From: Belliella calami
Lineage (GTDB): Bacteria; Bacteroidota; Bacteroidia; Cytophagales; Cyclobacteriaceae
DNA length: 64,000 bases
Reading direction: 5' to 3'
Assembly (NCBI RefSeq): GCF_022549695.1
Contig: NZ_JAKZGS010000006.1
Location: 142,218-206,217 of the forward strand
Shown here one piece after another: positions 8,289 to 15,125 of this stretch. Every line of letters starts with the position of its first letter. Within the stretch, counting starts at the first letter, position 1. Under the pieces are notes generated by a model. That model did no database searches, was not told where the DNA came from, and saw only the letters and a program-made list of their open reading frames with translations. Made by a program: the position numbers and the translations under genes.

Positions 8289-8365
8289 ATATGTGTATCA
8301 GTTTTCTTTCACTTAGCCAAACAATTGATTGGTGTGTGAACGATTAAAAACTTGGTTGACCGTGG
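8289..8365 (+). repeat. Dispersed TATCCGC repeat, decayed partial copy
   Basis: ATGTGTATCAGTTTTCTT, then ACTTAGCCAAACAAT, then GTGAACGATT align in order with the left half of the copy at 37661. The right half is not recognisable. It sits between the tandem array and the isolated fifth hairpin. Confidence 0.5.
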
Positions 8366-8656
8366 GCTATCATCAATTGATTCTCCGAAATGACTACAAA
8401 AGTGAATTTCCCTATAACCATGCTAATAACCCTTACTATCAATCTATTAGTAACGAGAGCTTCAATTGACTTAAGATACATCAATTTGGTTGGCATCTGT
8501 TAAGGAGGTGTAAAAACATAAAACACTAAGTTATCAACAACGAAAAAAAATTCTATAATCTACTTTTGAGATTATTAATAATCTAATACACATGCTTTAT
8601 TGACACCAAATCTTCAAATTTGTCATGAAAAATCAAAATAATACAAAATCTTGTCT

Positions 8657-8664
8657 TATATTTG
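8657..8664 (+). promoter_or_regulatory. -7 promoter box of the fifth hairpin unit
   Basis: TATATTTG is an exact TAnnTTTG match. It ends 5 bp before the first base of the CAATAAAG stem, so the predicted transcript would begin at or next to the hairpin. A TTTG occurs at 8619-8622, but its spacing is longer than usual. Confidence 0.55.
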
Positions 8665-8683
8665 AAAGACAATAAAGAAAACA

Positions 8684-8767
8684 ATGACTTCACCAGCAGT
8701 CTCTCCCTTTATTGATGGCGTAGTAATGTTATATTATTACTTACAGTTATTTTTTACATTCAAATAA
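8684..8767 (+). CDS. Candidate 27-aa micropeptide
   Basis: ORF beginning MTSPAVSP like the array units, but with no stop at the stem. It continues FIDGVVMLYYYLQLFFTF and ends in TAA, giving a short hydrophobic C-terminal half that could insert in a membrane. The ATG lies inside the hairpin's internal loop, so folding could control its translation. Whether it is translated is unknown; no family recognised. Confidence 0.35.
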   Translation: MTSPAVSPFIDGVVMLYYYLQLFFTFK

Positions 8768-8780
8768 TTTTGGATCACGC

Positions 8781-8842
8781 AAAATAAAAGGTCTATTTCA
8801 AAATTGACAGCTTTAGTCAATCTGAAATAGACCTTTTATTTT
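8781..8842. terminator. Long bidirectional terminator
   Basis: A perfect 20-bp stem (8781-8800 with 8823-8842, centred on AAAGGTCTATTTCA) holds an inner 5-bp stem TTGAC/GTCAA. It has T-rich arms on both sides (TTTTATTTTTG on plus). It separates the plus-strand hairpin unit from the 3' end of the MscS-like gene on minus and can serve both. Confidence 0.8.
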
Positions 8843-8866
8843 TGAAAATCAACGTAGAAACCTAAA

Positions 8867-9697
8867 CTATGCTTCTTTTTTCAAGATTGTTTCATTGATG
8901 AAGTCTTTTACAGGAATTGAGTGAACTCCCTCTGAAACCCTTATTGAAACCGTTAAATTATCTATAGCCTCTACTATTCCTTCCAAATCTTTATAGATAA
9001 CTTTGTCACCTACATTAATATTTCTCCTGATATAATAGGTATAAAGAATTTTCTGTACAATTTCAATGGATCCAACTCCTAATGAAATCACAAAAATCAA
9101 GACTAATCCAGACAAAACAATAACAAGGTTGTTGGTAATTGCAGAAGTATCTATGTTTGCTTGATTGAGGGCTGTTACAGAAAAAATAATCAGGATTACG
9201 AAAAACACAAAATTACTAATAAGCCCACCACCTACAATGGATAGTGCATCTAAAAAGCCCTTGAGAGCCTTTTTTATAAAATTGGCTATATAAAGCCCGA
9301 TGATAAAAAGGGCTATTGCACTGAAAAGCTTCGGAAGATAAGAAACTAAATTTCCTATTTCGTTGGAAATAATTGTCCAACCCAAAATATCTGCCGCTAC
9401 TGTCAAAAAAACCATGTACAAAATCCACCTAACAAACGCCACAATCACCGAAGAGAGCTCAAAATCCATATTTGCCTCTCCAAAAAGCTTCGCATCTTTG
9501 ACTTTATCAGAAAGATGATCTAACCTACTTGTCTTTAATATCTTTTTAAGCAGAAAAGCTGTCAACCGCGTGATGAACCATCCCAACACCAAAATAACAA
9601 TTGCACCGAGTAAGCTCAACAAGTTTGTACTCAATTGTTCACCCATTTTAAGAAATGCATTCATTGTTACTTCCGCCCAATTTGTAATTACCTCCAT
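8867..9697 (-). CDS. Small-conductance mechanosensitive channel family protein (MscS-like)
   Basis: Membrane protein of about 276 aa with conserved TM-helix repeats (SLLGAIVILVLGWFI near 25-40, LFSAIALFIIGLYIANFI in mid-protein). It ends in an MscS-type beta domain (NINVGDKVIYKDLEGIVEAI) but lacks the large C-terminal vestibule of E. coli MscS. It should sit in the cytoplasmic membrane and release solutes under osmotic stress. The start at 9697 clears the upstream gene's stop by 22 bp; an alternative at 9751 would overlap it. Last gene of the ECF sigma transcript, so it may be in the sigma factor's regulon. Confidence 0.85.
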   Translation of the reverse strand: MEVITNWAEVTMNAFLKMGEQLSTNLLSLLGAIVILVLGWFITRLTAFLLKKILKTSRLDHLSDKVKDAKLFGEANMDFELSSVIVAFVRWILYMVFLTVAADILGWTIISNEIGNLVSYLPKLFSAIALFIIGLYIANFIKKALKGFLDALSIVGGGLISNFVFFVILIIFSVTALNQANIDTSAITNNLVIVLSGLVLIFVISLGVGSIEIVQKILYTYYIRRNINVGDKVIYKDLEGIVEAIDNLTVSIRVSEGVHSIPVKDFINETILKKEA

Positions 9698-9719
9698 AGA
9701 TACTGTGCTTTTTTTATTG

Positions 9720-9908
9720 TTAGTGCTTAGGTTTGTTGTTAAAAAGGTCATTAAGAGAAACTGGAAAAGCTTCCGTAAATAAGTCGGACAATTCCAATAT
9801 TAGTTTTGCTTTCGAAACGTCAGCCATCACTTTCTCCTTCAATCCAATAGGCACCTCTTCAAGCCTTGTTTCAAGTTTTTTAAATGGATTTTTAGTATTC
9901 ATATTCAA
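9720..9908 (-). CDS. Small hypothetical protein between ECF sigma factor and channel
   Basis: 62 aa, charged and helical, no membrane segment. The central region VPIGLKEKVMADVSKAKLIL resembles small proteins that follow ECF sigma genes in this phylum. It overlaps the sigma gene by 17 bp, so the two are translationally linked. A cytoplasmic regulator of the sigma factor is a reasonable guess, but it lacks the usual membrane-spanning anti-sigma architecture and no zinc motif is visible. Confidence 0.7.
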   Translation of the reverse strand: MNMNTKNPFKKLETRLEEVPIGLKEKVMADVSKAKLILELSDLFTEAFPVSLNDLFNNKPKH

Positions 9909-10470
9909 TTTTTTTGTATTCCTTCAAAAGGTTTGTCTTTGCTCTACTCAGTCTCATTTTAACTGCACTTTGCCCTATTTCCAACACTTCTTGAAGGTCT
10001 TTTATTGAAGCATCATCCTGATACTTTAACAAAAGTATCATTCTTTCTTCCGCTGTCACTTTTTGAAGTGCCTTATCCAATTTTTTTGATTCCATTTCCC
10101 AAAAAACACCGTCATCTTCATCGTATGAGGTTTCTTTCAAATCATCAACTTCTACAGATTCACGAAGCATTTTGGCATTTTTGTCTCTGTTGAGGTAATT
10201 TACACAATAATTATAAGTCAAACTATATAACCATGTTGAAAACTTAGATTTGCCTTTGAATTGACGGATGGTAACAAACAACTGCAAAAAGATATCATGG
10301 GTTAAATCTTCAGCTATTTCTGAATGCTTGACAAAGCTGAGACATTTATTAAACACTTTCTTTGAGAACCTATTGTATAGCTCCTCGAAAAACTTGACAT
10401 TTCGATCTACCCCTACACCAAAGGCCAATTCTTCATCGGTCAATAGGAGTACATCTTCATTTTTTTTCAT
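9892..10470 (-). CDS. ECF RNA polymerase sigma factor
   Basis: 192 aa with sigma-70 region 2 (FNKCLSFVKHSEIAEDLTHD, then FKGKSKFSTWLYSLTYNYC) and region 4 (LDKALQKVTAEERMILLLKY with the helix-turn-helix IKDLQEVLEIGQSAVKMRLS). An unusually acidic linker (VEVDDLKETSYDEDDGVFWE) joins the two. It heads a three-gene unit with a 62-aa protein and an MscS-like channel. That context suggests a response to osmotic or envelope stress (inference). Confidence 0.9.
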   Translation of the reverse strand: MKKNEDVLLLTDEELAFGVGVDRNVKFFEELYNRFSKKVFNKCLSFVKHSEIAEDLTHDIFLQLFVTIRQFKGKSKFSTWLYSLTYNYCVNYLNRDKNAKMLRESVEVDDLKETSYDEDDGVFWEMESKKLDKALQKVTAEERMILLLKYQDDASIKDLQEVLEIGQSAVKMRLSRAKTNLLKEYKKIEYEY

Positions 10471-10597
10471 ATTAGTAATTTAGACACCAATTCAAGAAAA
10501 AAGTCACATCTGGTAATACATCATTATTCAAATCATGAATAAACTATTTATTTTGACGCAATGGAAAGGTGAAAAAAATCATGTCGTCAAAACTGTA

Positions 10598-10629
10598 CTT
10601 GTAACTTTATGTTGACAAAGGTATATTTG
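10598..10629 (+). promoter_or_regulatory. Promoter of the IscA/SufA gene
   Basis: A CTTG (-33 type) at 10598-10601 is separated by 20 bp from TATATTTG at 10622-10629, an exact TAnnTTTG box. Spacing and sequence fit the Bacteroidota housekeeping promoter. The implied leader is about 60 nt. Confidence 0.6.
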
Positions 10630-10693
10630 TATTTGAATCATTTCAACAGGTAAGTTGTTTTGAGTAGATTCACGTAGTTATAAAAATAAAAAT

Positions 10694-11020
10694 ATGATAG
10701 TAGTTTCTGAAAAGGCAAGAGAAAGAATCTTGGAGCTAAGAAAAGAGGAAGGCCGATCTGAAAATGAAAATATAAGAGTTTCTGTGAAGGGTGGCGGTTG
10801 TTCTGGCTTGATGTACGACCTTGGCTTTGATGCAAGTCTGGTGGAAACAGACCATGTTTTTGAGGACAAGGGCATCAAAATCCTGGTAGATCGAAAAAGT
10901 TTACTCTATTTGGCAGGAACCACGTTGGAGTTTTCTGATGGACTAAATGGCAAAGGATTCCAATTCGTCAACCCAAATGCTTCCCGTACTTGCGGTTGTG
11001 GGGAAAGTTTTTCGATTTGA
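10694..11020 (+). CDS. Iron-sulfur cluster assembly accessory protein (IscA/SufA/HesB)
   Basis: A-type Fe-S carrier of 108 aa. The three conserved cysteines are present: Cys36 in KGGGCSGLMY and the CGC pair near residues 100-102 in RTCGCGESF. Length is standard. It accepts and delivers clusters or iron during Fe-S protein maturation. It stands alone; no other suf or isc gene is nearby, so the ErpA, IscA and SufA subtypes cannot be told apart. Confidence 0.92.
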   Translation: MIVVSEKARERILELRKEEGRSENENIRVSVKGGGCSGLMYDLGFDASLVETDHVFEDKGIKILVDRKSLLYLAGTTLEFSDGLNGKGFQFVNPNASRTCGCGESFSI

Positions 11021-11065
11021 TAAAATCAGGAAAAGTTTATAACAAAACACCTTATGTGGTAATTG

Positions 11066-11097
11066 AGGCCGATTTCTATGATTTCGGCCTTTATTTT
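11066..11097 (+). terminator. Rho-independent terminator after the IscA-like gene
   Basis: AGGCCGA (11066-11072) pairs with TCGGCCT (11084-11090) and is followed by TTATTTTT. It lies 45 bp past the stop. Confidence 0.7.
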
Positions 11098-11190
11098 TGA
11101 TTAAGTATTAATCACCTTGCTTTTGAGGCAACTGTCTTAATGAATGGTATTTAGACTCTTTAACCATATTGAATTTAGAGTGAATTTTTT

Positions 11191-11345
11191 ATTACTCGTC
11201 TTAATGCAATGTCGTTTAGTTAAGAATCCAGACCTGCCAAGTTTAAATCTTTTTTTGGTCTTCCCTGCCAAATAAGAGACCTGTTCTAATTTAATAGAAA
11301 ACCTGGCAGGTCTTATCTAAACGTCATTTCATCCTAATGAGTAAT
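11191..11345. repeat. MITE-like long imperfect inverted repeat
   Basis: Two arms of about 55-60 bp face each other: ATTACTC near 11191, CGTTTAGTTAAGA near 11213 and GACCTGCCAAGTTT near 11231 on the left; AAACCTGGCAGGTCTTA near 11298, CTAAACG near 11317 and TAATGAGTAAT near 11335 on the right. No ORF. The centre holds a further GGTC/CCTGCCA segment. It overlaps a separate perfect hairpin, ATTTTACTC/GAGTAAAAT (11344-11369). The rest of the 11098-11613 gap shows nothing else certain. Confidence 0.6.
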
Positions 11346-11613
11346 TTTACTCGCTACATTGAGTAAAATCTAAAAATGTATTATAAATATTTATTAATGA
11401 GATGTTTATAAAAATATTTTTAAGTAAAAAAGACAGACTTATATTACCTCTGATACCTATTGACAATTGACTAATATAAATGAATTCAATTAGAAAATAT
11501 TGACTCAGATGGAATTTCAGATAATCATAATTTTTTAATTGTATTTTTTACACTTATTTATTTATATTGCTTTTGAATAAATAAACCTTAATAACAAAAC
11601 ACCCGATGGGACT

Positions 11614-12621
11614 ATGAAAAATTTAAAAAGAAAAATCAATTTAGGCTTTGTTGTATTGACTCTCGCATTTTCAGCGTGCTCAGAACCAACGGCTGAAAAC
11701 GAAAAAAATCAGCCTGAAGCAAAACCATCAAATGAAAGGATTGGTAATCCAATCATTACCCACAAATACACAGCAGATCCTGCGGCGTTAGTACATAACG
11801 ACACGGTCTATCTATATGTCGGCCATGATGAAGCACCTGCACGAAAGGAGTTTTATGAAATGCACGAGTGGCTGATATTTTCTTCTTCTGATATGGTGAA
11901 TTGGGAAGAAAGAGCTGCTTTGAATGTGGTAGAGACCTTTGATTGGGCATCGGGCGACGCTTGGGCAGCCCATACGATTGAGAAAGATGGTAAATTCTAT
12001 TGGTTTGTAACTGTCACTCACAAAGAAATTCATGGAAAAGCCATTGGGATAGCTGTATCGGACTCCCCAATTGGTCCATGGAAAGATGCACGAGGCTCAG
12101 CATTAATCACCAATGACATGACAACTGATACAGAAATCAGCTGGGATGATATTGATCCAGCGGTTTTTATTGATGATGATGGAGAAGCTTATGTTTTTTG
12201 GGGAAATACAATTGCCTATTGGGCAAAATTGAAACCTAATATGATTGAACTAGATGGTTCTATCAACCAAATTCCGCTTCCAAATTTCACAGAAGCTCCA
12301 TGGGTACATAAAAAAGGAGATTGGTATTATTTATCATATGCTTATCAATTCCCCGAAAAAACAGCTTATGCGATGAGTAAAAATATCACAGGACCATGGG
12401 AATACAAAGGTATACTGAATGAAGTAGCAGGAAACTCAAACACAAACCACCAAGCTATCATTGAGTTCAAAGGAAAAGACTACTTTATCTACCACAATGG
12501 AAGCATCCCTACAGATGGTAGTAGCTACAGAAGATCAGTATGCATAGACTATCTTTACTACAATCCTGATGGTACTTTGAAAAGAGTAGTGATGACAACT
12601 GAGGGGGTTGATCCGGTCTGA
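11614..12621 (+). CDS. GH43-family glycosidase lipoprotein (arabinofuranosidase type)
   Basis: 335-aa lipoprotein: basic N-terminus, hydrophobic segment and lipobox LAFSAC with Cys22. Five-bladed propeller of GH43 with the catalytic triad visible: Asp base in KYTADPAALVHN, the pKa-modulating Asp in DDIDPAVFIDDDG and the Glu acid in FTEAPWVHKKGDWYY. By family it hydrolyses alpha-L-arabinofuranosyl (or beta-xylosyl) linkages. It faces the arabinose operon and shares its convergent terminator, so it probably supplements arabinan or arabinoxylan side-chain removal. Being tail-to-tail with galM, it needs its own promoter in the AT-rich region upstream. Confidence 0.85.
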   Translation: MKNLKRKINLGFVVLTLAFSACSEPTAENEKNQPEAKPSNERIGNPIITHKYTADPAALVHNDTVYLYVGHDEAPARKEFYEMHEWLIFSSSDMVNWEERAALNVVETFDWASGDAWAAHTIEKDGKFYWFVTVTHKEIHGKAIGIAVSDSPIGPWKDARGSALITNDMTTDTEISWDDIDPAVFIDDDGEAYVFWGNTIAYWAKLKPNMIELDGSINQIPLPNFTEAPWVHKKGDWYYLSYAYQFPEKTAYAMSKNITGPWEYKGILNEVAGNSNTNHQAIIEFKGKDYFIYHNGSIPTDGSSYRRSVCIDYLYYNPDGTLKRVVMTTEGVDPV

Positions 12622-12634
12622 AAGGATGAAATTT

Positions 12635-12675
12635 GAAGGATGAAGGATGAAGGTGGGATTCATCCTTCATCCTTC
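12635..12675. terminator. Convergent bidirectional terminator built from GGATGAA repeats
   Basis: A perfect 16-bp stem, GAAGGATGAAGGATGA (12635-12650) with its complement (12660-12675), around a 9-nt loop. It lies between the convergent GH43 and galM genes. The same heptamer motif recurs at 14583-14612 and 15099-15125. Confidence 0.75.
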
Positions 12676-12692
12676 CTAATTCTTACTTTTTT

Positions 12693-13841
12693 CTATCTTG
12701 TTCCAAAATGTAGCTCAATCTTGTGGCTATATTTCTCTCCTGGATTTAGTCTAGCAGAAGGGAAAGAAGGCTCGTTTGGAGCATTTGGGAAAGTTTGTGG
12801 TTCTAAGCATAGCCCCATGTATTGGGAATATGTGACACCTTTGGTAGTCAATTTTCCGTCAAGAAAATTCCCTGAATAAAACTGTACCGCTGGAGAATCT
12901 GCATACAACTCCATCAATCTTCCTGATCCTGCATGATATAGCTCAGCCATCTTAGACATTTGTCCATCATGCTGTTCTTTTACTACATAATTGTGATCGT
13001 ATCCTCCCTCAATTTCTGAAATCCTTTCACCAATCGCAGTCGGGGTATTGAAATCGAAAGGTGTTCCTTTAACTTCTTTCAACTCACCAGTCGGGATCAA
13101 TTCATCATCAACGGGCGTATATTTGGCAGCATTGATTTTCAGCTCATGTCCCAAGATATCTTCTTTCATTGCACTTAAGTTGAAGTACCCATGATGCGTC
13201 AGATTTACAATAGTTGGCTTATCTGTCTCAGCTTCAAAACTGATCAAAAGCTTATTATCCTCCGTTAGTTCATAAATTACAGTACTAACCAATTTACCAG
13301 GATAACCTTCTTCTCCATCAGGACTGGTATAGGTTAGTTTTACTTTCATAGACTCCTCCCCTTCAATAAACTCAGCATCCCAATTTTTCCTATTAAATCC
13401 AAATTCCCCACCGTGCAGATGGTTATTTCCATCATTGGTCGTTATTTGATAGCTTGTACCATCGATCTCAAACTTACCTTTTGCAATTCTGTTGGCATAT
13501 CTTCCAGCAGTGGCTCCTAGATAATAATCATTGGTATCATAACCATCTATCGATTCGTAACCAAGAACGATATTTTCTGATTTTCCATCTTTGTCAGGTA
13601 CCATCAATTTGGAAACAACTGCACCGAAGCTGGAAATTTCCACCTCCATACCGTTTCCATTTTCCAAATGAAATACCTTGGCACTGTGCTCACCTATAGG
13701 CACCTGCTGCACATTGACTTTGAATTTGATTTCCTTCGTTTCTTCTACCTTTTCCTCAGATTTTGGGGCAGAACAACTATACATTCCAATCAGGAAAGCT
13801 GACAGCAATAGGGCAGCTGATTTAAAATTCGTTTTTTTCAT
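12693..13841 (-). CDS. galM: Aldose 1-epimerase (mutarotase), lipoprotein
   Basis: 382 aa including a lipoprotein signal (LIGMYSC, Cys23) and the galactose-mutarotase fold. Active-site motifs are NHLHGGEFGFNRKNW, the catalytic His in LTHHGYFNLS and the catalytic Glu in LCLEPQTFPN. The enzyme interconverts alpha and beta anomers. In this operon the likely substrate is L-arabinose (or galactose) freed outside the cytoplasm. Lipidation puts it in the periplasm or outer membrane, which suits anomer conversion before transport. Last gene of the long operon. Confidence 0.92.
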   Translation of the reverse strand: MKKTNFKSAALLLSAFLIGMYSCSAPKSEEKVEETKEIKFKVNVQQVPIGEHSAKVFHLENGNGMEVEISSFGAVVSKLMVPDKDGKSENIVLGYESIDGYDTNDYYLGATAGRYANRIAKGKFEIDGTSYQITTNDGNNHLHGGEFGFNRKNWDAEFIEGEESMKVKLTYTSPDGEEGYPGKLVSTVIYELTEDNKLLISFEAETDKPTIVNLTHHGYFNLSAMKEDILGHELKINAAKYTPVDDELIPTGELKEVKGTPFDFNTPTAIGERISEIEGGYDHNYVVKEQHDGQMSKMAELYHAGSGRLMELYADSPAVQFYSGNFLDGKLTTKGVTYSQYMGLCLEPQTFPNAPNEPSFPSARLNPGEKYSHKIELHFGTR

Positions 13842-13853
13842 AAGTTTGGGTTT

Positions 13854-14552
13854 TTAGCAGCCTTGACCGTAATACGCGTCTTTACCATGTTTGCGTTCAT
13901 AGTGCTTTTTGACCAATGCATCTTTTAGTCTTGCTGCATTTGGGTTGATTTGAAGCGTAAGGTAAGCCATTTTCGCGACCTCTTCAAGCACTTTACTGTT
14001 GTAAACAGCTTTTGAAGCATCTTTTCCCCAAGCAAATGGACCATGGCTACCCACCAAGATCATTTCAACCTCTTTTGGGCTTAGGTTTTTTTCTGCAAAA
14101 CAGTCTAATATCTGCTGACCTGTATTGTATTCATAATCTCCTTCGATCAATTCATCAGACATGGGAGGTGCACAAGGTATATCAGCTGTCAAGTGATCTG
14201 CATGTGTTGTCCCAAAATTCGGAACATCCAAAATAGCCTGTGCCCAAGAGACTGCATAAGTAGAGTGTGTATGGCAGATCCCACCGATATGCTCCCAATG
14301 CTTGTATAAAAACGCATGTGTTTTGGTATCTGAAGAAGGTCGCATATTGCCTTCCACAACTTTGCCGTCAAAATCGACAATTACAATATCCTCAACTTTC
14401 AATTCTTCATAGGGAACTCCACTTGGTTTGATAGCAAATACGCCATTTTCCCTATCTACTTGACTGACATTTCCAAACGTATAGACCACCAAATCCAATT
14501 GTGGTAGTTGCATGTTTGCCTCGTAACAGGCTTGTTTTAGTTCTTTATACAT
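13854..14552 (-). CDS. araD: L-ribulose-5-phosphate 4-epimerase
   Basis: Class II aldolase-fold, zinc-dependent enzyme of 232 aa that converts L-ribulose 5-phosphate to D-xylulose 5-phosphate, the last step into the pentose phosphate pathway. Zinc-binding histidines lie in CHTHSTYAVSWAQ, with THADHLTADIP after it and VGSHGPFAWG near residue 170. The length equals that of E. coli AraD. It is cytoplasmic and lies directly upstream of galM (12-bp gap). Confidence 0.95.
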   Translation of the reverse strand: MYKELKQACYEANMQLPQLDLVVYTFGNVSQVDRENGVFAIKPSGVPYEELKVEDIVIVDFDGKVVEGNMRPSSDTKTHAFLYKHWEHIGGICHTHSTYAVSWAQAILDVPNFGTTHADHLTADIPCAPPMSDELIEGDYEYNTGQQILDCFAEKNLSPKEVEMILVGSHGPFAWGKDASKAVYNSKVLEEVAKMAYLTLQINPNAARLKDALVKKHYERKHGKDAYYGQGC

Positions 14553-14582
14553 GATTTTATTTTAGATTTTAGATTTTGTAAA

Positions 14583-15125
14583 AGGATGAAGGAGGAAGGA
14601 TGAAGGATGAGAGGTAGTCGTTAGATTTTCTACTTATTTTTCATTTTTTTTACTATTGACACAAAAATCGCAACTAATTCAGATGCTTCTTGCTTTTCAG
14701 AAGAAACATCTATCCATCCTTTTTCTTGTATCATTTCCAGCCAAAGCTCACTTTCATCAGCTTCTTCGATAACAACTCCAATTTTGGCTATAAATTCTTT
14801 ATCACTTCTACCTCTCGTCGCTGCCCTATAATTGGCAGCTACTGAAGTCCCACTTCTTATTAACTGATTAGCTATTGCCCTTCCAGAAATCGTATTTGGA
14901 AGTTTCTCAACAAGATCAATGATATCTAAAGCAAATCTTTTGGTTCTGATTTTCAAGTCTCTTTCCATATTAGTATTGTTTTTTTAAAACTAAAATATAA
15001 AAAAAAGCATTGCCAAGCATTTCCTGTTGATTTCTTTTATTCAAATTGACAAACTAAAGAAACCTTTGGGGATTAAAAACACAAAGGTCACAGTTTTCAA
15101 CCTTCATCCTTTCTAATTCATCCTT
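14583..15125. repeat. GGATGAAGG repeats flanking the four-helix-bundle gene
   Basis: AAGGATGAAGGAGG and AAGGATGAAGGATGA at 14583-14612 are matched in inverted orientation by CTTCATCCTTTC and TTCATCCTTC at 15099-15125. The motifs bracket the inserted 112-aa gene inside the ara operon and resemble the 12635-12675 stem. Confidence 0.45.
14630..14968 (-). CDS. Four-helix bundle protein (S23/23S rRNA intervening-sequence family)
   Basis: 112 aa, all helical, with the family pattern: KRFALDIIDLVEKLPNT, then IANQLIRSGTSVAANYREA-like sequence (here RSGTSVAANYRAATRGR), then KIGVVIEEADESELWLEM. Such proteins are known as pentameric four-helix bundles, first noticed in 23S rRNA intervening sequences. 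Their function is unclear and they move readily between loci. Here the gene interrupts the araB-araD order and is flanked by GGATGAAGG repeats, so it is probably a late insertion with no role in arabinose use. Confidence 0.85.
   Translation of the reverse strand: MERDLKIRTKRFALDIIDLVEKLPNTISGRAIANQLIRSGTSVAANYRAATRGRSDKEFIAKIGVVIEEADESELWLEMIQEKGWIDVSSEKQEASELVAIFVSIVKKMKNK

Larger units (their letters stand above)
8670..8845 (+). ncRNA. Candidate structured RNA gene (fifth, isolated hairpin unit)
   Basis: Begins with CAATAAAG (8670-8677) pairing perfectly with CTTTATTG (8707-8714). These enclose the same core as the tandem array: ATGACT, CACCAGC, AGTCT, with inner stem GACT/AGTC. The outer stem differs at most positions from that of the array yet stays complementary, which is covariation. 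A -7 box directly precedes it and a long terminator (8781-8842) ends it, giving a unit of about 175 nt. It could be a small RNA, a micropeptide gene (27 codons, from 8684) or both. Confidence 0.55.

Noticed and set aside
7513..8714. CRISPR array
   Set aside because: Repeats are ~190 bp apart, spacers are related to each other, and no cas genes are present.
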